The notes under the pieces: model-generated
Seen by the model: only the letters and a program-made list of their open reading frames with translations
What the model was told of the DNA's origin: nothing
Database searches by the model: none
Part shown: piece after piece, positions 8,538-16,878 of the stretch
How the letters are laid out: every line of letters starts with the position of its first letter
How positions within the stretch are numbered: the stretch's first letter is position 1
Translations under genes and position numbers: made by a program
Assembly (NCBI GenBank): GCA_963667195.1
Contig: OY762962.1
Location: 2,108,001 to 2,172,000 of the forward strand
Source of the DNA: UBA7703 sp963667195
GTDB taxonomy: Bacteria > Bacillota > Clostridia > Christensenellales > CAG-138
Length of the DNA stretch: 64,000 bases
Direction of reading: 5' to 3'

Positions 8538-9335
8538 CTAGGCAGCAATCGGAACCACGGTTTGAGGGGCGGGCGGCCGCCCGCCGAGGCTCGAATGCGG
8601 CCTGACCTGATTGTAGTAACGAACCCATCGCTGCGTCAACACTTGCGCCTCATACATGGTGTCAAACAACTCGCCATTCAAGAATTCAGCCCGCATACGA
8701 GCATTGAAACTCTCGATATAACCGTTCTCCCATGGACTGCCCGGCTCGATATAGGCTGTAATGGAACCTGCATCTCTCAGCCATTTACGAATCTGTTTAG
8801 CGGTGAATTCACTTCCGTTATCGCTTCTCATATACTCCGGAACCCCGCGGGTCAGCATGAGGTCTGATAGTAATTCAATTACATCATTGTTCCGCCAACT
8901 TCTGCGTGGCACGCTGGCGAGGCATTCGTGTGTATGTTCATCCAGGACGTTCAGGAATCGGATCTTTCGACCATTACTGGTTCTGTCTTCTACAAAATCA
9001 TAACCCCATACATGATTCTTATGCTCTGCTCTCAGACGGATGCAGCTGCCATCCGTTAGCCAGAGCCTGCGCTTTTTTGCTTGCTTTTTCGGCAGTTTCA
9101 AGCCTTCTTCCCGCCAGATTCGTTCAACGCGCTTATGGTTGATTAGAATTCCTTCGTTCCGAAGCATATAAGTAACCATCCGATACCCGACTCGTCCGTA
9201 ATTAGTAACCAATCGGATGATCGCGGCTCGGATCTCGTCTTCGTCACTGCGTTTCACAGGTTCATAACGACAACTGTTGCGGTTGATTTGCAATACCCTG
9301 CAAGCCCGTCTTTCTGCCACATGATGTTTGACCAC
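8538..9335 (-). CDS. IS3-family transposase OrfB (integrase catalytic domain), copy 1
   Basis: 265 residues with an HTH_21-like N-terminal region and an rve integrase core carrying the DDE residues: WGYDFVEDRT (first D), MRSDNGSEF (second D) and GYIESFNARMRAEFLN (E). It is normally made as an OrfAB fusion by -1 frameshifting at 9377-9383: after the shift the frame reads KKLLSPAKRLAAVKYA and runs into this ORF without a stop. The ATG at 9335 may allow separate OrfB. Confidence 0.93.
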   Translation of the reverse strand: MVKHHVAERRACRVLQINRNSCRYEPVKRSDEDEIRAAIIRLVTNYGRVGYRMVTYMLRNEGILINHKRVERIWREEGLKLPKKQAKKRRLWLTDGSCIRLRAEHKNHVWGYDFVEDRTSNGRKIRFLNVLDEHTHECLASVPRRSWRNNDVIELLSDLMLTRGVPEYMRSDNGSEFTAKQIRKWLRDAGSITAYIEPGSPWENGYIESFNARMRAEFLNGELFDTMYEAQVLTQRWVRYYNQVRPHSSLGGRPPAPQTVVPIAA

Positions 9336-9370
9336 GGCATACTTGACAGCCGCTAAGCGCTTGGCAGGGC

Positions 9371-9649
9371 TTAGAAGTTTTTTGAGTTCACATCCCTAAG
9401 AATTGAGATATCCAACGCTTGCTCGGCTACCAGCTTCTTTAAACGTGCGTTTTCTTTTTCCAGCTCCTTCATTCGTCGCGCATCACTTGTGTTCATTCCA
9501 CCGTATTCTTTTCGCCAGCGATAGTATGTCTGCTCGGTGATTCCGAGCCCCCTGCAGGCTTCTGTAATCGTTTTGCCTTGATTACAATGCAGTTCTACCT
9601 CCCGCAGCTTGACAATGATCTGTTCGACCGTGAAGTTCTTTCTTGCCAT
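9371..9649 (-). CDS. IS3-family transposase OrfA, copy 1
   Basis: 92-residue DNA-binding subunit (HTH_Tnp_1): helix-turn-helix GLGITEQTYYRWRKEYGG near residues 34-51, then a leucine-rich coiled coil (MKELEKENARLKKLVAEQ) used for OrfA/OrfAB multimerisation. The start is within conserved MARKNFTVEQII. It ends at a TAA just after the slippery heptamer. Confidence 0.93.
   Translation of the reverse strand: MARKNFTVEQIIVKLREVELHCNQGKTITEACRGLGITEQTYYRWRKEYGGMNTSDARRMKELEKENARLKKLVAEQALDISILRDVNSKNF
9377..9383 (-). promoter_or_regulatory. -1 programmed frameshift heptamer A AAA AAC
   Basis: On the minus strand the end of orfA reads TCA AAA AAC TTC TAA, so the zero-frame phase is exactly A AAA AAC. 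A -1 slip gives an uninterrupted OrfAB fusion. The same site is present in copy 2 at 57389-57395. This is the known expression mode of IS3-family transposases. Confidence 0.85.
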
Positions 9650-9727
9650 CTTCTTTCAGCTCCTTTGTTAGTCTTTTTTCTCTTTTTCCTAACATTGTAG
9701 CTGGCCCGGTTCCGTGGGGCTAGATCA

Positions 9728-11113
9728 ATGCTTATACGTGAAAAGTGGATTTGGAAATCTCCAAACGCTGACCCCAAGCGAAGCGGGTTTGATGTACAAT
9801 CAGGAGACTGGTCAGATGAAGTGCCATGGGGAGCAGCAAATGTCGCAAATGCATACAGGCCCAAACCTCATCTTATAGACGCGTTTGCATCACCGGAAAC
9901 CCAAGCTAATGAAATCATAAAACTGCTCACCGATCTTATAAAAAATCAACTTAAGACAATCAAAAGCCCTGAAAACGTAACTGAAAAGACGGATTATGAA
10001 CTATTAATTGAATATATTGCTAAGTTTCAAAATATGGTGTCATCTTCTTTACAAGATAAGGTTGATGAAATCGAAGAAGGTATTTCGAGTTATTTAAGCA
10101 AAGTGTTTCATAACTATTGTATTAAACTAGATGCGAAGCCTGAAACTAGTATTGACAAAACATACTCCCCTTTTAAAGAATCTCCTGACTTATTTATGGG
10201 ACCGACTGATGGATTCAAGTCAAAAGTTTCGGCACAGGGGAGCGGTGCAAGAAGAACATTGTTGTGGACTGCATTAAAGTATATTACTGAGAATAGTAAA
10301 GATAGCGCAGACCGACCGCATGTACTTTTACTGGATGAACCGGAGATTTGTTTACATCCAACAGCAATAAGAGATGCCCGTAAAGTGCTTTATGAGTTAC
10401 CTAAAACAGGAAACTGGCAAGTAATGGTCACTACGCACTCTCCGGTTTTTATTGATCTCTCATATAACAATACGACTATTATCAGAGTCGATAGAAATTC
10501 TACTGATGAAGTGCAAAGCACAGCATTATTTCGACCCCATGAAGTCCGATTGAGCGCGGATGAAAAAGAAAATCTTAAATTACTTAATGTATGCGACCCA
10601 TATCTGCACGAATTTTTCTTCGGTGGACGTATAATTGTTGTAGAGGGGGACACGGAGTATACAGCTTTTTCGATGTTAAAAATGCTGCATCCTGGCCAAT
10701 ATGACGATGTGCATATAATTAGAGCTAGAGGGAAAGCGATAATACCAGCAGTAATTAAGATTCTAAATCAATTTAGTTGTGATTATGCAGTTCTACATGA
10801 TACAGATACTCCTCAAACTTCAACTGGTAGCGTAAATCCTGCATGGACGGTTAACAACAATATTCTAGATGCGATAAATGGAAGTAAATGCACTGAGAAA
10901 ATTAAACTTATAGCCTGTAAAAAGAATTTCGAAATGGCTCTTTTCGGTCATGAGATTAATAACGATAAGCCTTACAACGCAGTGCAAGAAATTAAAGGAG
11001 ATGCGGCAAAAAAAGAAAAAGTTCAGCAATTATTTGATGCCCTTCTGGATGAAAGCAAGACGTGCCCGACTACCTGCATAAAATGGAGAAACATTGATGA
11101 ATTAAATAATTGA
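9728..11113 (+). pseudogene. OLD-type AAA ATPase/TOPRIM nuclease, 5'-truncated by IS
   Basis: 461 residues of an overcoming-lysogenisation-defect-like protein. Visible: ABC-type Q-loop/signature area AQGSGARRTLLW, Walker B HVLLLDEPEICLHP, switch VTTHSPVF, then a TOPRIM domain with IIVVEGDTEY and VLHDTDT. The Walker A P-loop and the N-terminal ~100 residues expected in relatives are missing because the IS end (9727) abuts the first codon. Without the P-loop it should not bind ATP. Codon use is AT-rich compared with the sugar genes. GajA of Gabija belongs to the same broad family, but no UvrD-like partner follows, so the original system is unclear. Confidence 0.8.
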
Positions 11114-11274
11114 TGAAGCTAAAAGTTGAAAATATAAATGTGCATTTTATTATGATGAATTGTCATGTAGTTTATAAGGGCAAGGAGATAACCTCACCCA
11201 GCATTTCTTTGACTTTAGATAGTATTCGTGAATTATTTGCAATCCATCTGAATTCGTTTAAATGTGAGGCATGA
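11113..11274 (+). pseudogene. 53-codon ORF, probably the 5' fragment of a gene partnered with the OLD nuclease
   Basis: The ATG overlaps the last base of the nuclease stop (TGATG), as in coupled operons. The product begins MKLKVENINVHF and has no recognised domain. Its TGA stop coincides with the left end of an IS relic (TGAGGCGTCCCCCG at 11272), the same pattern seen at 8487, so the reading frame was probably longer before insertion. Confidence 0.4.
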
Positions 11275-11437
11275 GGCGTCCCCCGAAAAGTAGTTTTGAC
11301 TGATTGAGGAAGAAACGTTGTTTAAGGTTGCAGCCGGAACCACGGTTTGAGGGGCGGCGACTGTTCGCCGAGGCTCAAATGCGGCTGGACCTGACTGTAG
11401 TAGCGAGCCCATCGTTGCGTCAATACTTGCGTTTCAA
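11272..11437 (-). mobile_element. degenerate IS3-family end fragment, relic A
   Basis: It resembles the left ~165 bp of the intact IS copies: a TGA...CCCCCG end, then GGAACCACGGTTTGAGGGGC, which encodes the C-terminal end of OrfB, up to CGTTGCGTCAATACTTGCG. Similarity then stops. It is diverged from the intact copies, so it is an older insertion of a related IS. Confidence 0.75.
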
Positions 11438-11691
11438 ACATAAGACGGTTATTACTCGCAAATATTCAAAATTCGAAAGATTTGCTATTAATGACAAATG
11501 ATAGTTTTGAAGATTCGAAGATAATTCTGGCAATTAGTAACTACCTGCAACAAAGCCTGAAAAATATTGATAGAACTTTTAACGATCTCGAGCAATCATT
11601 CGTCATCGCTCATCCCAACAAACATCAAATAAACATCAGCTAGTAGGTTTTGAGGCAATTCTATGCCTAAGAATGATTCTCAGGATACGCA
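11438..11691. repeat. island-end linker, copy A
   Basis: About 250 bp similar (with several indels) to 62138-62385, sitting between the IS relic and the terminator/tRNA end. On the plus strand copy A keeps one open frame up to a TAG at 11641-11643 (including LKNIDRTFNDLEQSFV), while copy B has stops in it; this may be the tail of a lost gene. It includes the paired motif at 11620-11638. Confidence 0.7.
11620..11638. repeat. paired AAACATCA motif (putative integrase arm site), copy 1
   Basis: AAACATCA-AAT-AAACATCA followed by G(C/G)TAGTAGGTTT. Same orientation and wording as 11893-11911 and 62315-62333. It lies about 83 bp from the 45-bp tRNA core. Short direct repeats flanking an att core are typical of tyrosine-integrase arm sites; the assignment is inference. 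Confidence 0.5.
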
Positions 11692-11719
11692 AAAACCGCC
11701 CGAATTGGGCGGTTTTCAT
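11692..11719. terminator. bidirectional terminator next to tRNA-fMet fragment
   Basis: Perfect stem AAAACCGCCC/GGGCGGTTTT (11692-11701 and 11707-11716) with loop GAATT. An equivalent hairpin follows the intact tRNA-fMet gene at 62386-62412, where it would terminate the tRNA transcript. Confidence 0.8.
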
Positions 11720-11720
11720 T

Positions 11721-11765
11721 TGGTTGCGGGGGATGGACTTGAACCAACGACCTCCGGGTTATGAG
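11721..11765 (-). other. tRNA-fMet 3'-end fragment (attachment-site core)
   Basis: 45 bp identical to 62416-62460, that is, the 3' part of the tRNA-fMet gene from the anticodon loop through CCA. The 5' half of the tRNA is absent, so it is not a working tRNA gene. Duplication of a tRNA 3' end up to the anticodon loop is the standard footprint of site-specific integration by a tyrosine recombinase. Confidence 0.85.
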
Positions 11766-12106
11766 TGCGTACTTATGCGAAATATCGTTATTAATATACG
11801 ACGATAATTGAAGATAATCGCCGATCTTTGCGGATAATCTTGGATGTATTTTTAACGATTATTAACGATTATAAGCATTTATTGATGGCAATAAACATCA
11901 AATAAACATCAGGTAGTAGGTTTCATTTTACATTTTTTGTCAATTATTGATAGGTCTAGGTTATATAGGAATTTGGGAACGGGGATCCCATATCTTTGTT
12001 TTTTTATGACACGGCGCTAAAATGCATATCTCAAAGGTAAAAATATAAAATCAGAAAGCTGTCTACAGATTATAAATCGTGAACTTGGAGAATTCCGTAG
12101 GATAGT
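11766..12106. other. gene-free stretch at the inner side of the att core
   Basis: 341 bp, AT-rich, no ORF. It holds GATAATC-type repeats, AACGATTATTAACGATTAT (about 11853-11872) and another paired AAACATCA motif at 11893-11911. It looks like the recombination end of an integrated element. No integrase or excisionase gene is present. Confidence 0.6.
11893..11911. repeat. paired AAACATCA motif, copy 2
   Basis: AAACATCA-AAT-AAACATCA then GGTAGTAGGTTT, on the opposite side of the 45-bp core from copy 1 and in the same orientation. Motifs on both sides of the 11721 core suggest that two element ends meet there. Confidence 0.5.
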
Positions 12107-12943
12107 CTAGTTGCGGTATCCCTTTTGCTTGCTGGAGAGTGTGGAGTTGTTGATTCGATACTGCTTCGGCGGACAACCGACTTTTTTTTTGAAAAAGCGT
12201 GAAAAATAAAACTCATCCTTAAAGTGAAGCTGATATGCGAGCTCTTTAAGGTTTAGGTCGGTCGTGATCATCAACTCTTTGGCGCGTTCGATCACTGCAA
12301 GATCTATATATTGCTTGACAGTCACGCCCATGTCTTCTTTGAATTTTTTCCGAAGAGTGTTCTCGTTGATGCCCAGCTGGTTTGCAACTGTGTGTAGCGA
12401 GGTATCGCCATAACAGTGCGCCTCGATTTGCTGAAACAGATCTTTATATTGCAAATATAGCGCGATCTTGTCATAACTGATTTCCGTTTTGATCACAAAA
12501 CGTGACAGCAGTTTATATAACTCTGCCTTCAGAATGAGTTTGTCTTCAACCTTCTTGGTCTTTACTAGATTGACGATGTGTTGAATTTCCTCCCGCGTGC
12601 TGCTCAGGCGCATGCACTGCTGATTAAACTCAAAGATGTCTCGCCCTGGTAGATAGTCCAGGCGGAAATGGATGTAGAATTTTTCGAACGGCTGGTCACA
12701 AAGATAGTGATAGGTTGACTGAATCGGGATCAAATAGATACTGTCGCGCACAAGCGGCGTTGTGTTTCCGCTCGCGTCCTCCAGCTTCGCGCCGCTTTCC
12801 AATATGAAATAAAGCCGGTTAAACGGAGAGCAAACATTCCGTTTTTGCCAGTCCATGTCGCCAAACACATACCCGTGCTCAACGATTTTGATATCCAGCG
12901 CGTTAAAAAGTAGCTGAAAATTGTCGAATTGATCGTTTTTCAT
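12107..12943 (-). CDS. AraC-family transcriptional regulator
   Basis: 278 residues: an N-terminal cupin-like sugar-sensing domain (about 1-150, with NRLYFILESGA and FYIHFRLDYL strands) and a C-terminal pair of HTH motifs (TVANQLGINENTLRKKFKED and ELAYQLHFKDEFYFSRFFKK, ending KKVGCPPKQYR). Divergently transcribed from the sugar ABC transporter operon, so it most likely activates that operon in response to an imported sugar. The start has only a weak ribosome site. Confidence 0.9.
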   Translation of the reverse strand: MKNDQFDNFQLLFNALDIKIVEHGYVFGDMDWQKRNVCSPFNRLYFILESGAKLEDASGNTTPLVRDSIYLIPIQSTYHYLCDQPFEKFYIHFRLDYLPGRDIFEFNQQCMRLSSTREEIQHIVNLVKTKKVEDKLILKAELYKLLSRFVIKTEISYDKIALYLQYKDLFQQIEAHCYGDTSLHTVANQLGINENTLRKKFKEDMGVTVKQYIDLAVIERAKELMITTDLNLKELAYQLHFKDEFYFSRFFKKKVGCPPKQYRINNSTLSSKQKGYRN

Positions 12944-13148
12944 ATCAAATTGTCCATGCTATTAAAATGAATATCTATGGTTCAAAGGCTTGTAAACAGT
13001 ATAATAAAACCATAAGCAAATTGCAAATGTGTCATTGATTCTGCATGTTTCCGCATCGAAAACCCAACGATTCAAAACGAAGAAAAAAAAAAGGATTCAA
13101 CTCTCTAAAAGCGAACTGATTGTGCAAAAAAAACCGCTATTTTTGCGT

Positions 13149-13179
13149 TTGTTTCACATGTGAAATTTGATATATCAAA
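13149..13179 (+). promoter_or_regulatory. two abutting 14-bp palindromes over a possible promoter of the ABC/glycosidase operon
   Basis: Perfect palindromes TTTCACATGTGAAA (13152-13165) and TTTGATATATCAAA (13166-13179) lie back to back 67 bp before the binding-protein start. A weak -35 (TTGTTT, 13149-13154) and -10 (TATATC, 13171-13176) with a 16-bp spacer overlap them. This geometry suits an operator for a dimeric repressor or activator. The 12944-13245 intergenic region otherwise holds only AT-rich sequence, including a TATAAT at 13000-13005. Confidence 0.55.
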
Positions 13180-13245
13180 AACGAAATCCACAATTGCGAA
13201 CCGAGATCTAAAAAGTGAAGAGCGAAAAAACAAGGAGGAAATTTC

Positions 13246-14883
13246 GTGAAGAAAACATTGAGTATTCTATTGGCAATGATGCTGTGCCTGAGCTTGCTGA
13301 GCGCGTGCGCCGTCAGCAGCGAAGAGCCAACTGCCGCCCCGGCAGCGGCCGAAGCGACCGAGGCTGCAGTCGAAAGCGCTTTACCCGCCGAGCCGGTTGA
13401 GATCTCCATTATGTCGTGGCACGCTCCGAACAGCGGAGATAAATACTACGACGGTATGCAGTATGTCATGGACGCCTATACGGCAGCGCACCCCAACGTG
13501 ACCTTCAAGTATGAAGCCCAACCGCTTGATGGGTATGTGGAGTTGCTGGATACGCAGTTCATCTCCGGCAAAGCGACCGACATTATTTTCATGCAGCAAT
13601 ACATGATGGTGCAGTTCACAGACAAGGGCGTTCTGCTCTCGCTCGATCCTTATATGTTTGCTCCGAGCGCATATAACGACACAGCGACCCGTTGGGTGGA
13701 TACATTTACCGGAGGCGAGGATAGCTTCATGAAGATGAAGACGTCCAACGCCGCGGGCGCAATCATGTCCGTGCCGAACGATTCCTCATCCTCGTTTGCA
13801 ATGAGCCTGCCTTTCTTCTATAACAAGAACCTGTTTAAGCAGGCCGGCATCGATAAAGTGCCGGAAACCTATGCAGAGTTCATCGACGCGCTGAAGAAAC
13901 TGGAAGCCATTGGCGTTGCGCCGGTTGCTGGCGAGCATGTCGACCGTCACGTTTCGTGGTCCATGGGTTGGATCGGCGAACAAATGGGCGAGCACTACTA
14001 TGACAAACTCTTTGATGCGAAATACAACGGTTCCGACAAACTTGAACTCAAACAGGATAAGGACGCGATCATGCTGGCTACCGGCATGCTTACCGCGGAC
14101 GATCCGGTGCTGCAGGATATCTGCAAGATGCTCTATGAGTATGCGCAGTATTGGCAGGATGGCTGGACCGGCGCCGCTTATCAGGACGCAAAGAACCTTT
14201 TCCTGATGCAGAAAGCTGCGATGTTCCAGGAAGGCTTCTGGGCCTTTACCGAATATTCGGATATCGTGAAGGACTTTGAGTGGGGCGTGATGAATGTTCC
14301 GCTGATCACGAAGGAATCCAGCGAATATGCTTCGGAAGGTTTCGTGAAGGCACAGGGCCAGCAGGAAGCCGGATATTGCGTCAATGGCGCGGTAGCACAG
14401 GACGAAGCCAAGACCGCGGCCGTGATCGACTTCCTACAGTTCCTCAGCAGTGCGCCCGTGCAGCAGGAATATGTAGACATCGCATCCTCGCTCTCTCCTG
14501 TGGATGGCGTAACGCAGCCGGACGCAATGGCGCTCTTTAGCTACGATACCTCGCTTTGTACCAAGGAAGCCCCTGTGACCGCTGCATTCATTGACTACGG
14601 CGATTCCGGCATCTGGGGCGGAAACACCGAAGAGTTCCTCACGGGCAAGATCGATGTGACCACCTTCATCCAGCGTTCGTTGGACAACTCCAAGCAGAAG
14701 GCGATCAACGACTGCCTTGATAAGCTGACGACGCTGCCACAGGGCATCGCGGATGCGGAAGCGGCGCTCGAAAAATCGAAGGCTGCAGGAGCTGCGGATG
14801 TTGTCATCCAGTCTCAGGAGAACGCGCTTGCTCTTCTGAAACTCAAGCTGGAAATGTACCAGCAGTATTGTGGAGACCTGTAA
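13246..14883 (+). CDS. extracellular sugar-binding lipoprotein of an ABC transporter
   Basis: 545-residue solute-binding protein (family 1, MalE/MsmE type). Lipoprotein signal: MKK start, hydrophobic stretch, lipobox LLSAC with the acylated Cys at 21. An Ala/Glu/Pro-rich linker (about 24-46) tethers it to the membrane. The remainder is a two-lobed binding fold with ISIMSWHAPNSGDKYYDGM at its start and a long C-terminal helical region (about 490-545) that is unusual for the family. Ribosome site AAGGAGG at 13230-13236. First gene of the transporter operon; it would capture oligosaccharides or glycosides. Confidence 0.93.
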   Translation: MKKTLSILLAMMLCLSLLSACAVSSEEPTAAPAAAEATEAAVESALPAEPVEISIMSWHAPNSGDKYYDGMQYVMDAYTAAHPNVTFKYEAQPLDGYVELLDTQFISGKATDIIFMQQYMMVQFTDKGVLLSLDPYMFAPSAYNDTATRWVDTFTGGEDSFMKMKTSNAAGAIMSVPNDSSSSFAMSLPFFYNKNLFKQAGIDKVPETYAEFIDALKKLEAIGVAPVAGEHVDRHVSWSMGWIGEQMGEHYYDKLFDAKYNGSDKLELKQDKDAIMLATGMLTADDPVLQDICKMLYEYAQYWQDGWTGAAYQDAKNLFLMQKAAMFQEGFWAFTEYSDIVKDFEWGVMNVPLITKESSEYASEGFVKAQGQQEAGYCVNGAVAQDEAKTAAVIDFLQFLSSAPVQQEYVDIASSLSPVDGVTQPDAMALFSYDTSLCTKEAPVTAAFIDYGDSGIWGGNTEEFLTGKIDVTTFIQRSLDNSKQKAINDCLDKLTTLPQGIADAEAALEKSKAAGAADVVIQSQENALALLKLKLEMYQQYCGDL

Positions 14884-14909
14884 GTCAAGCAGAAAATCGC
14901 GAATGGGTC

Positions 14910-14941
14910 GGCCGGCTCAGAAACGTAATTTTGAGCCGGCC
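14910..14941 (+). terminator. intercistronic hairpin after the binding-protein gene
   Basis: 10-bp perfect stem GGCCGGCTCA/TGAGCCGGCC with a 12-nt loop and only a weak T tract. Such hairpins between binding-protein and permease genes commonly stabilise or attenuate the mRNA so the binding protein is made in excess. Confidence 0.65.
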
Positions 14942-14967
14942 CCTTTCTATCACTACAACAATCAGAT

Positions 14968-15059
14968 ATGATCGAGTTATACCAAAAGACGGATTTTTGA
15001 CTACTTGATAAATCATTAGCGGTATTCTTGATGTAAGCAATGATGATCGGGCTATACCA
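14968..15059 (+). repeat. 17-bp direct repeat in the leader of the permease genes
   Basis: ATGATCGAGTTATACCA (14968-14984) and ATGATCGGGCTATACCA (15043-15059), two mismatches, 75 bp apart, the second ending 21 bp before the permease start. Function unknown; it could be regulator sites or RNA elements. Confidence 0.4.
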
Positions 15060-15080
15060 TGAGTAGAGGAGCGCAATAAA

Positions 15081-15980
15081 ATGCAAGTCAGGCAGAAAAA
15101 AAAGAAATTCAGCACGCGAATCATATTAATCGGATACGCGTTCATCTTGCCCGCGCTAGGGTTTAACCTGCTGTTTGACTGGTACCCCATGCTGGATGGC
15201 GTGGTAATGTCATTCTTCCGCTGGGATGGGTTTCGTACGGCTACGTTTGTCGGCCTTCACAATTTTGTTCAAATTTTTCAAGACGACGTGTTTTGGACCT
15301 CGGTGAAAAACATGATGTTCTTCTTTGTTGCGGGCATCGTTTTAATGGCACCAGCCATCATCTCAAGTGTGGTGCTATTTCGCATGAGAAATAAAAGATT
15401 GCAATATTTCTATCGCGTTCTGCTTTGCATCCCGATGGTGATCCCGTTCATGGTCATCATCCTGATCTGGCAGTTTATGTATAATCCGCAATACGGCTTC
15501 TTCAATCAACTGCTCACGAGTTTGGGCTTTGTGGACTATCTTCAAACCTGGCTTGGAGACCCCAAGCTCGCGAAATGGTGCATTCTGTTCGTCGGATTCC
15601 CGTGGGTTTCCACTAACTCGGTCTTGATCTATCTTGGTGGATTGCAAAGCGTAGATAACGCAATTTGGGAGGCCGCGTCCATAGATGGGGTTACCTCTCT
15701 CAAACGATTTTTCTATATGGAACTGCCTCTGATCAAGGGTCAGTTCAAGCTTAACCTCATCGGTGCGCTTGTCGGCGGCGTAACCGGCTATACGATGCAG
15801 ATGGTTATGACCAAGGGCGGACCGGGGTTTGAAACGCTGGTGCCCGGGTTATATATGTATAACAAAGCGTTTACCGCCAAGCAGTATGGCTACGCGGCAG
15901 CGGTTGGTCTTGTGCTGTTCGCGGTGAGCTTGATTCTGACGCTGCTGACGCTAAAACTGGTAAGGAGTGACGATCAATGA
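15081..15980 (+). CDS. sugar ABC transporter permease (MalF/MsmF type)
   Basis: 299 residues, six predicted membrane segments, with the ATPase-coupling EAA loop EAASIDGVTSLKRFFYMELPLI near residues 194-215 (canonical EAAxxDGA..F..I.LP). Ribosome site GAGGAG 14 bp upstream. It partners the next permease, whose start overlaps this stop (ATGA). No ATPase gene lies in this operon; the MsmK-like protein at 62890 or another shared ATPase must energise it. Confidence 0.93.
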   Translation: MQVRQKKKKFSTRIILIGYAFILPALGFNLLFDWYPMLDGVVMSFFRWDGFRTATFVGLHNFVQIFQDDVFWTSVKNMMFFFVAGIVLMAPAIISSVVLFRMRNKRLQYFYRVLLCIPMVIPFMVIILIWQFMYNPQYGFFNQLLTSLGFVDYLQTWLGDPKLAKWCILFVGFPWVSTNSVLIYLGGLQSVDNAIWEAASIDGVTSLKRFFYMELPLIKGQFKLNLIGALVGGVTGYTMQMVMTKGGPGFETLVPGLYMYNKAFTAKQYGYAAAVGLVLFAVSLILTLLTLKLVRSDDQ

Positions 15981-16843
15981 GCAAAATGACGAATGCGGCG
16001 GAACGTCGCGGGTGGATCAGGCTGCCCAAGGCTCGCGCAGGGGAGCTTTCCAAGCATCTCTTCATGATGCTTGTTGTGGCGGCGATGTTTGTGCCTTTTA
16101 TCATGATGCTGAGCATTGCTCTTAAGGATAAAAAGCAGATCGTCTATGATTTCTTTTCATTCAGCGGCCCATATCACTGGGAAAACTACAAGGCTGCCTT
16201 TTCCGCGATCTCACCATATCTGTTCAATACAGTCTTCATGGCGGTCTGCACAACGGTACTCTCTGTACTGCTGGCGACGCTTGCCGGATACGCGTTTGCG
16301 AAGCTGAAGTTTCCGCTGCGCAAGCTGCTGTATGGCATAATTTTCATCAAGATGATGCTGCCGGGCGTTGCGAATTTGATTCCATCCTTCACGCTCGCGA
16401 TGAAGCTTGGAATTCTAGATACCTATCTGCCTGTCATTCTGTTCGGCGCGGGCGTGAACATGCCGTATTGGGTTTTCGTCATGCGAACGTTTATCGGCAT
16501 GCAGCCGAACGACCTATTTGAGTCGATGCGCCTGGACGGCGCGGGAGAGTTAAGAATTTACTGGCATCTGACGCTGCCGCTGCTGCGCCCGATGATCGCG
16601 CTGATGTCGATGAATATCTTCATCGCGGTTTGGAACGACTATATCTGGCCGTTGGTGACGATTCCTTCGCAGGAACTCCGCCCGCTGACGGTCGGTATCG
16701 CGGTGCTATCCACGCAATTCCCGCAAGAAACGGGTATGCTGGCCGCGAGCTATGTGCTCGCGAGCGTTCCGCTGTTCATCATCTTCCTATTCTCAATGAA
16801 GCAGTTCGTTGAGGGCCTGAGCGCGGGTTCCATCAAACTCTAA
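15977..16843 (+). CDS. sugar ABC transporter permease (MalG/MsmG type)
   Basis: 288 residues with six membrane segments; EAA-loop equivalent ESMRLDGAGELRIYWHLTLP near 177-196 and the family C-terminal motif QFVEGLSAGSIKL. Start overlaps the previous stop, ribosome site AAGGAG. Forms the heterodimeric channel with the previous gene product. Confidence 0.93.
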   Translation: MSKMTNAAERRGWIRLPKARAGELSKHLFMMLVVAAMFVPFIMMLSIALKDKKQIVYDFFSFSGPYHWENYKAAFSAISPYLFNTVFMAVCTTVLSVLLATLAGYAFAKLKFPLRKLLYGIIFIKMMLPGVANLIPSFTLAMKLGILDTYLPVILFGAGVNMPYWVFVMRTFIGMQPNDLFESMRLDGAGELRIYWHLTLPLLRPMIALMSMNIFIAVWNDYIWPLVTIPSQELRPLTVGIAVLSTQFPQETGMLAASYVLASVPLFIIFLFSMKQFVEGLSAGSIKL

Positions 16844-16878
16844 TTACCCGATTATCTGAATCAAACTTGGAGAAATCA

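Larger units (their letters stand above)
8487..9727 (-). mobile_element. IS3-family (IS407-like) insertion sequence, copy 1
   Basis: 1241-bp element starting TGATCTG and ending AGATCA (TG...CA ends), with imperfect ~41-bp terminal inverted repeats that share GATCT, CCCC and ACAATGTTAGGAAA-type segments. It encodes OrfA and OrfB on the minus strand. The second copy at 56499-57739 appears identical except for one base I could see (Tyr versus Cys codon in orfB). Flanking bases (AACG left, ATGC right) show no target duplication, so the flanks were rearranged after insertion. Confidence 0.93.

Noticed and set aside
9728..11113. Gabija system
   Set aside because: The nuclease lacks its P-loop region and there is no UvrD-like GajB gene beside it.
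11304..11501. 65-codon ORF in island A
   Set aside because: It is an out-of-frame reading across the IS relic and the linker, with no ribosome site.
11721..11765. Second tRNA-fMet gene
   Set aside because: Only the 3' half is present; the D-arm and 5' acceptor strand are missing, so it cannot make a tRNA.
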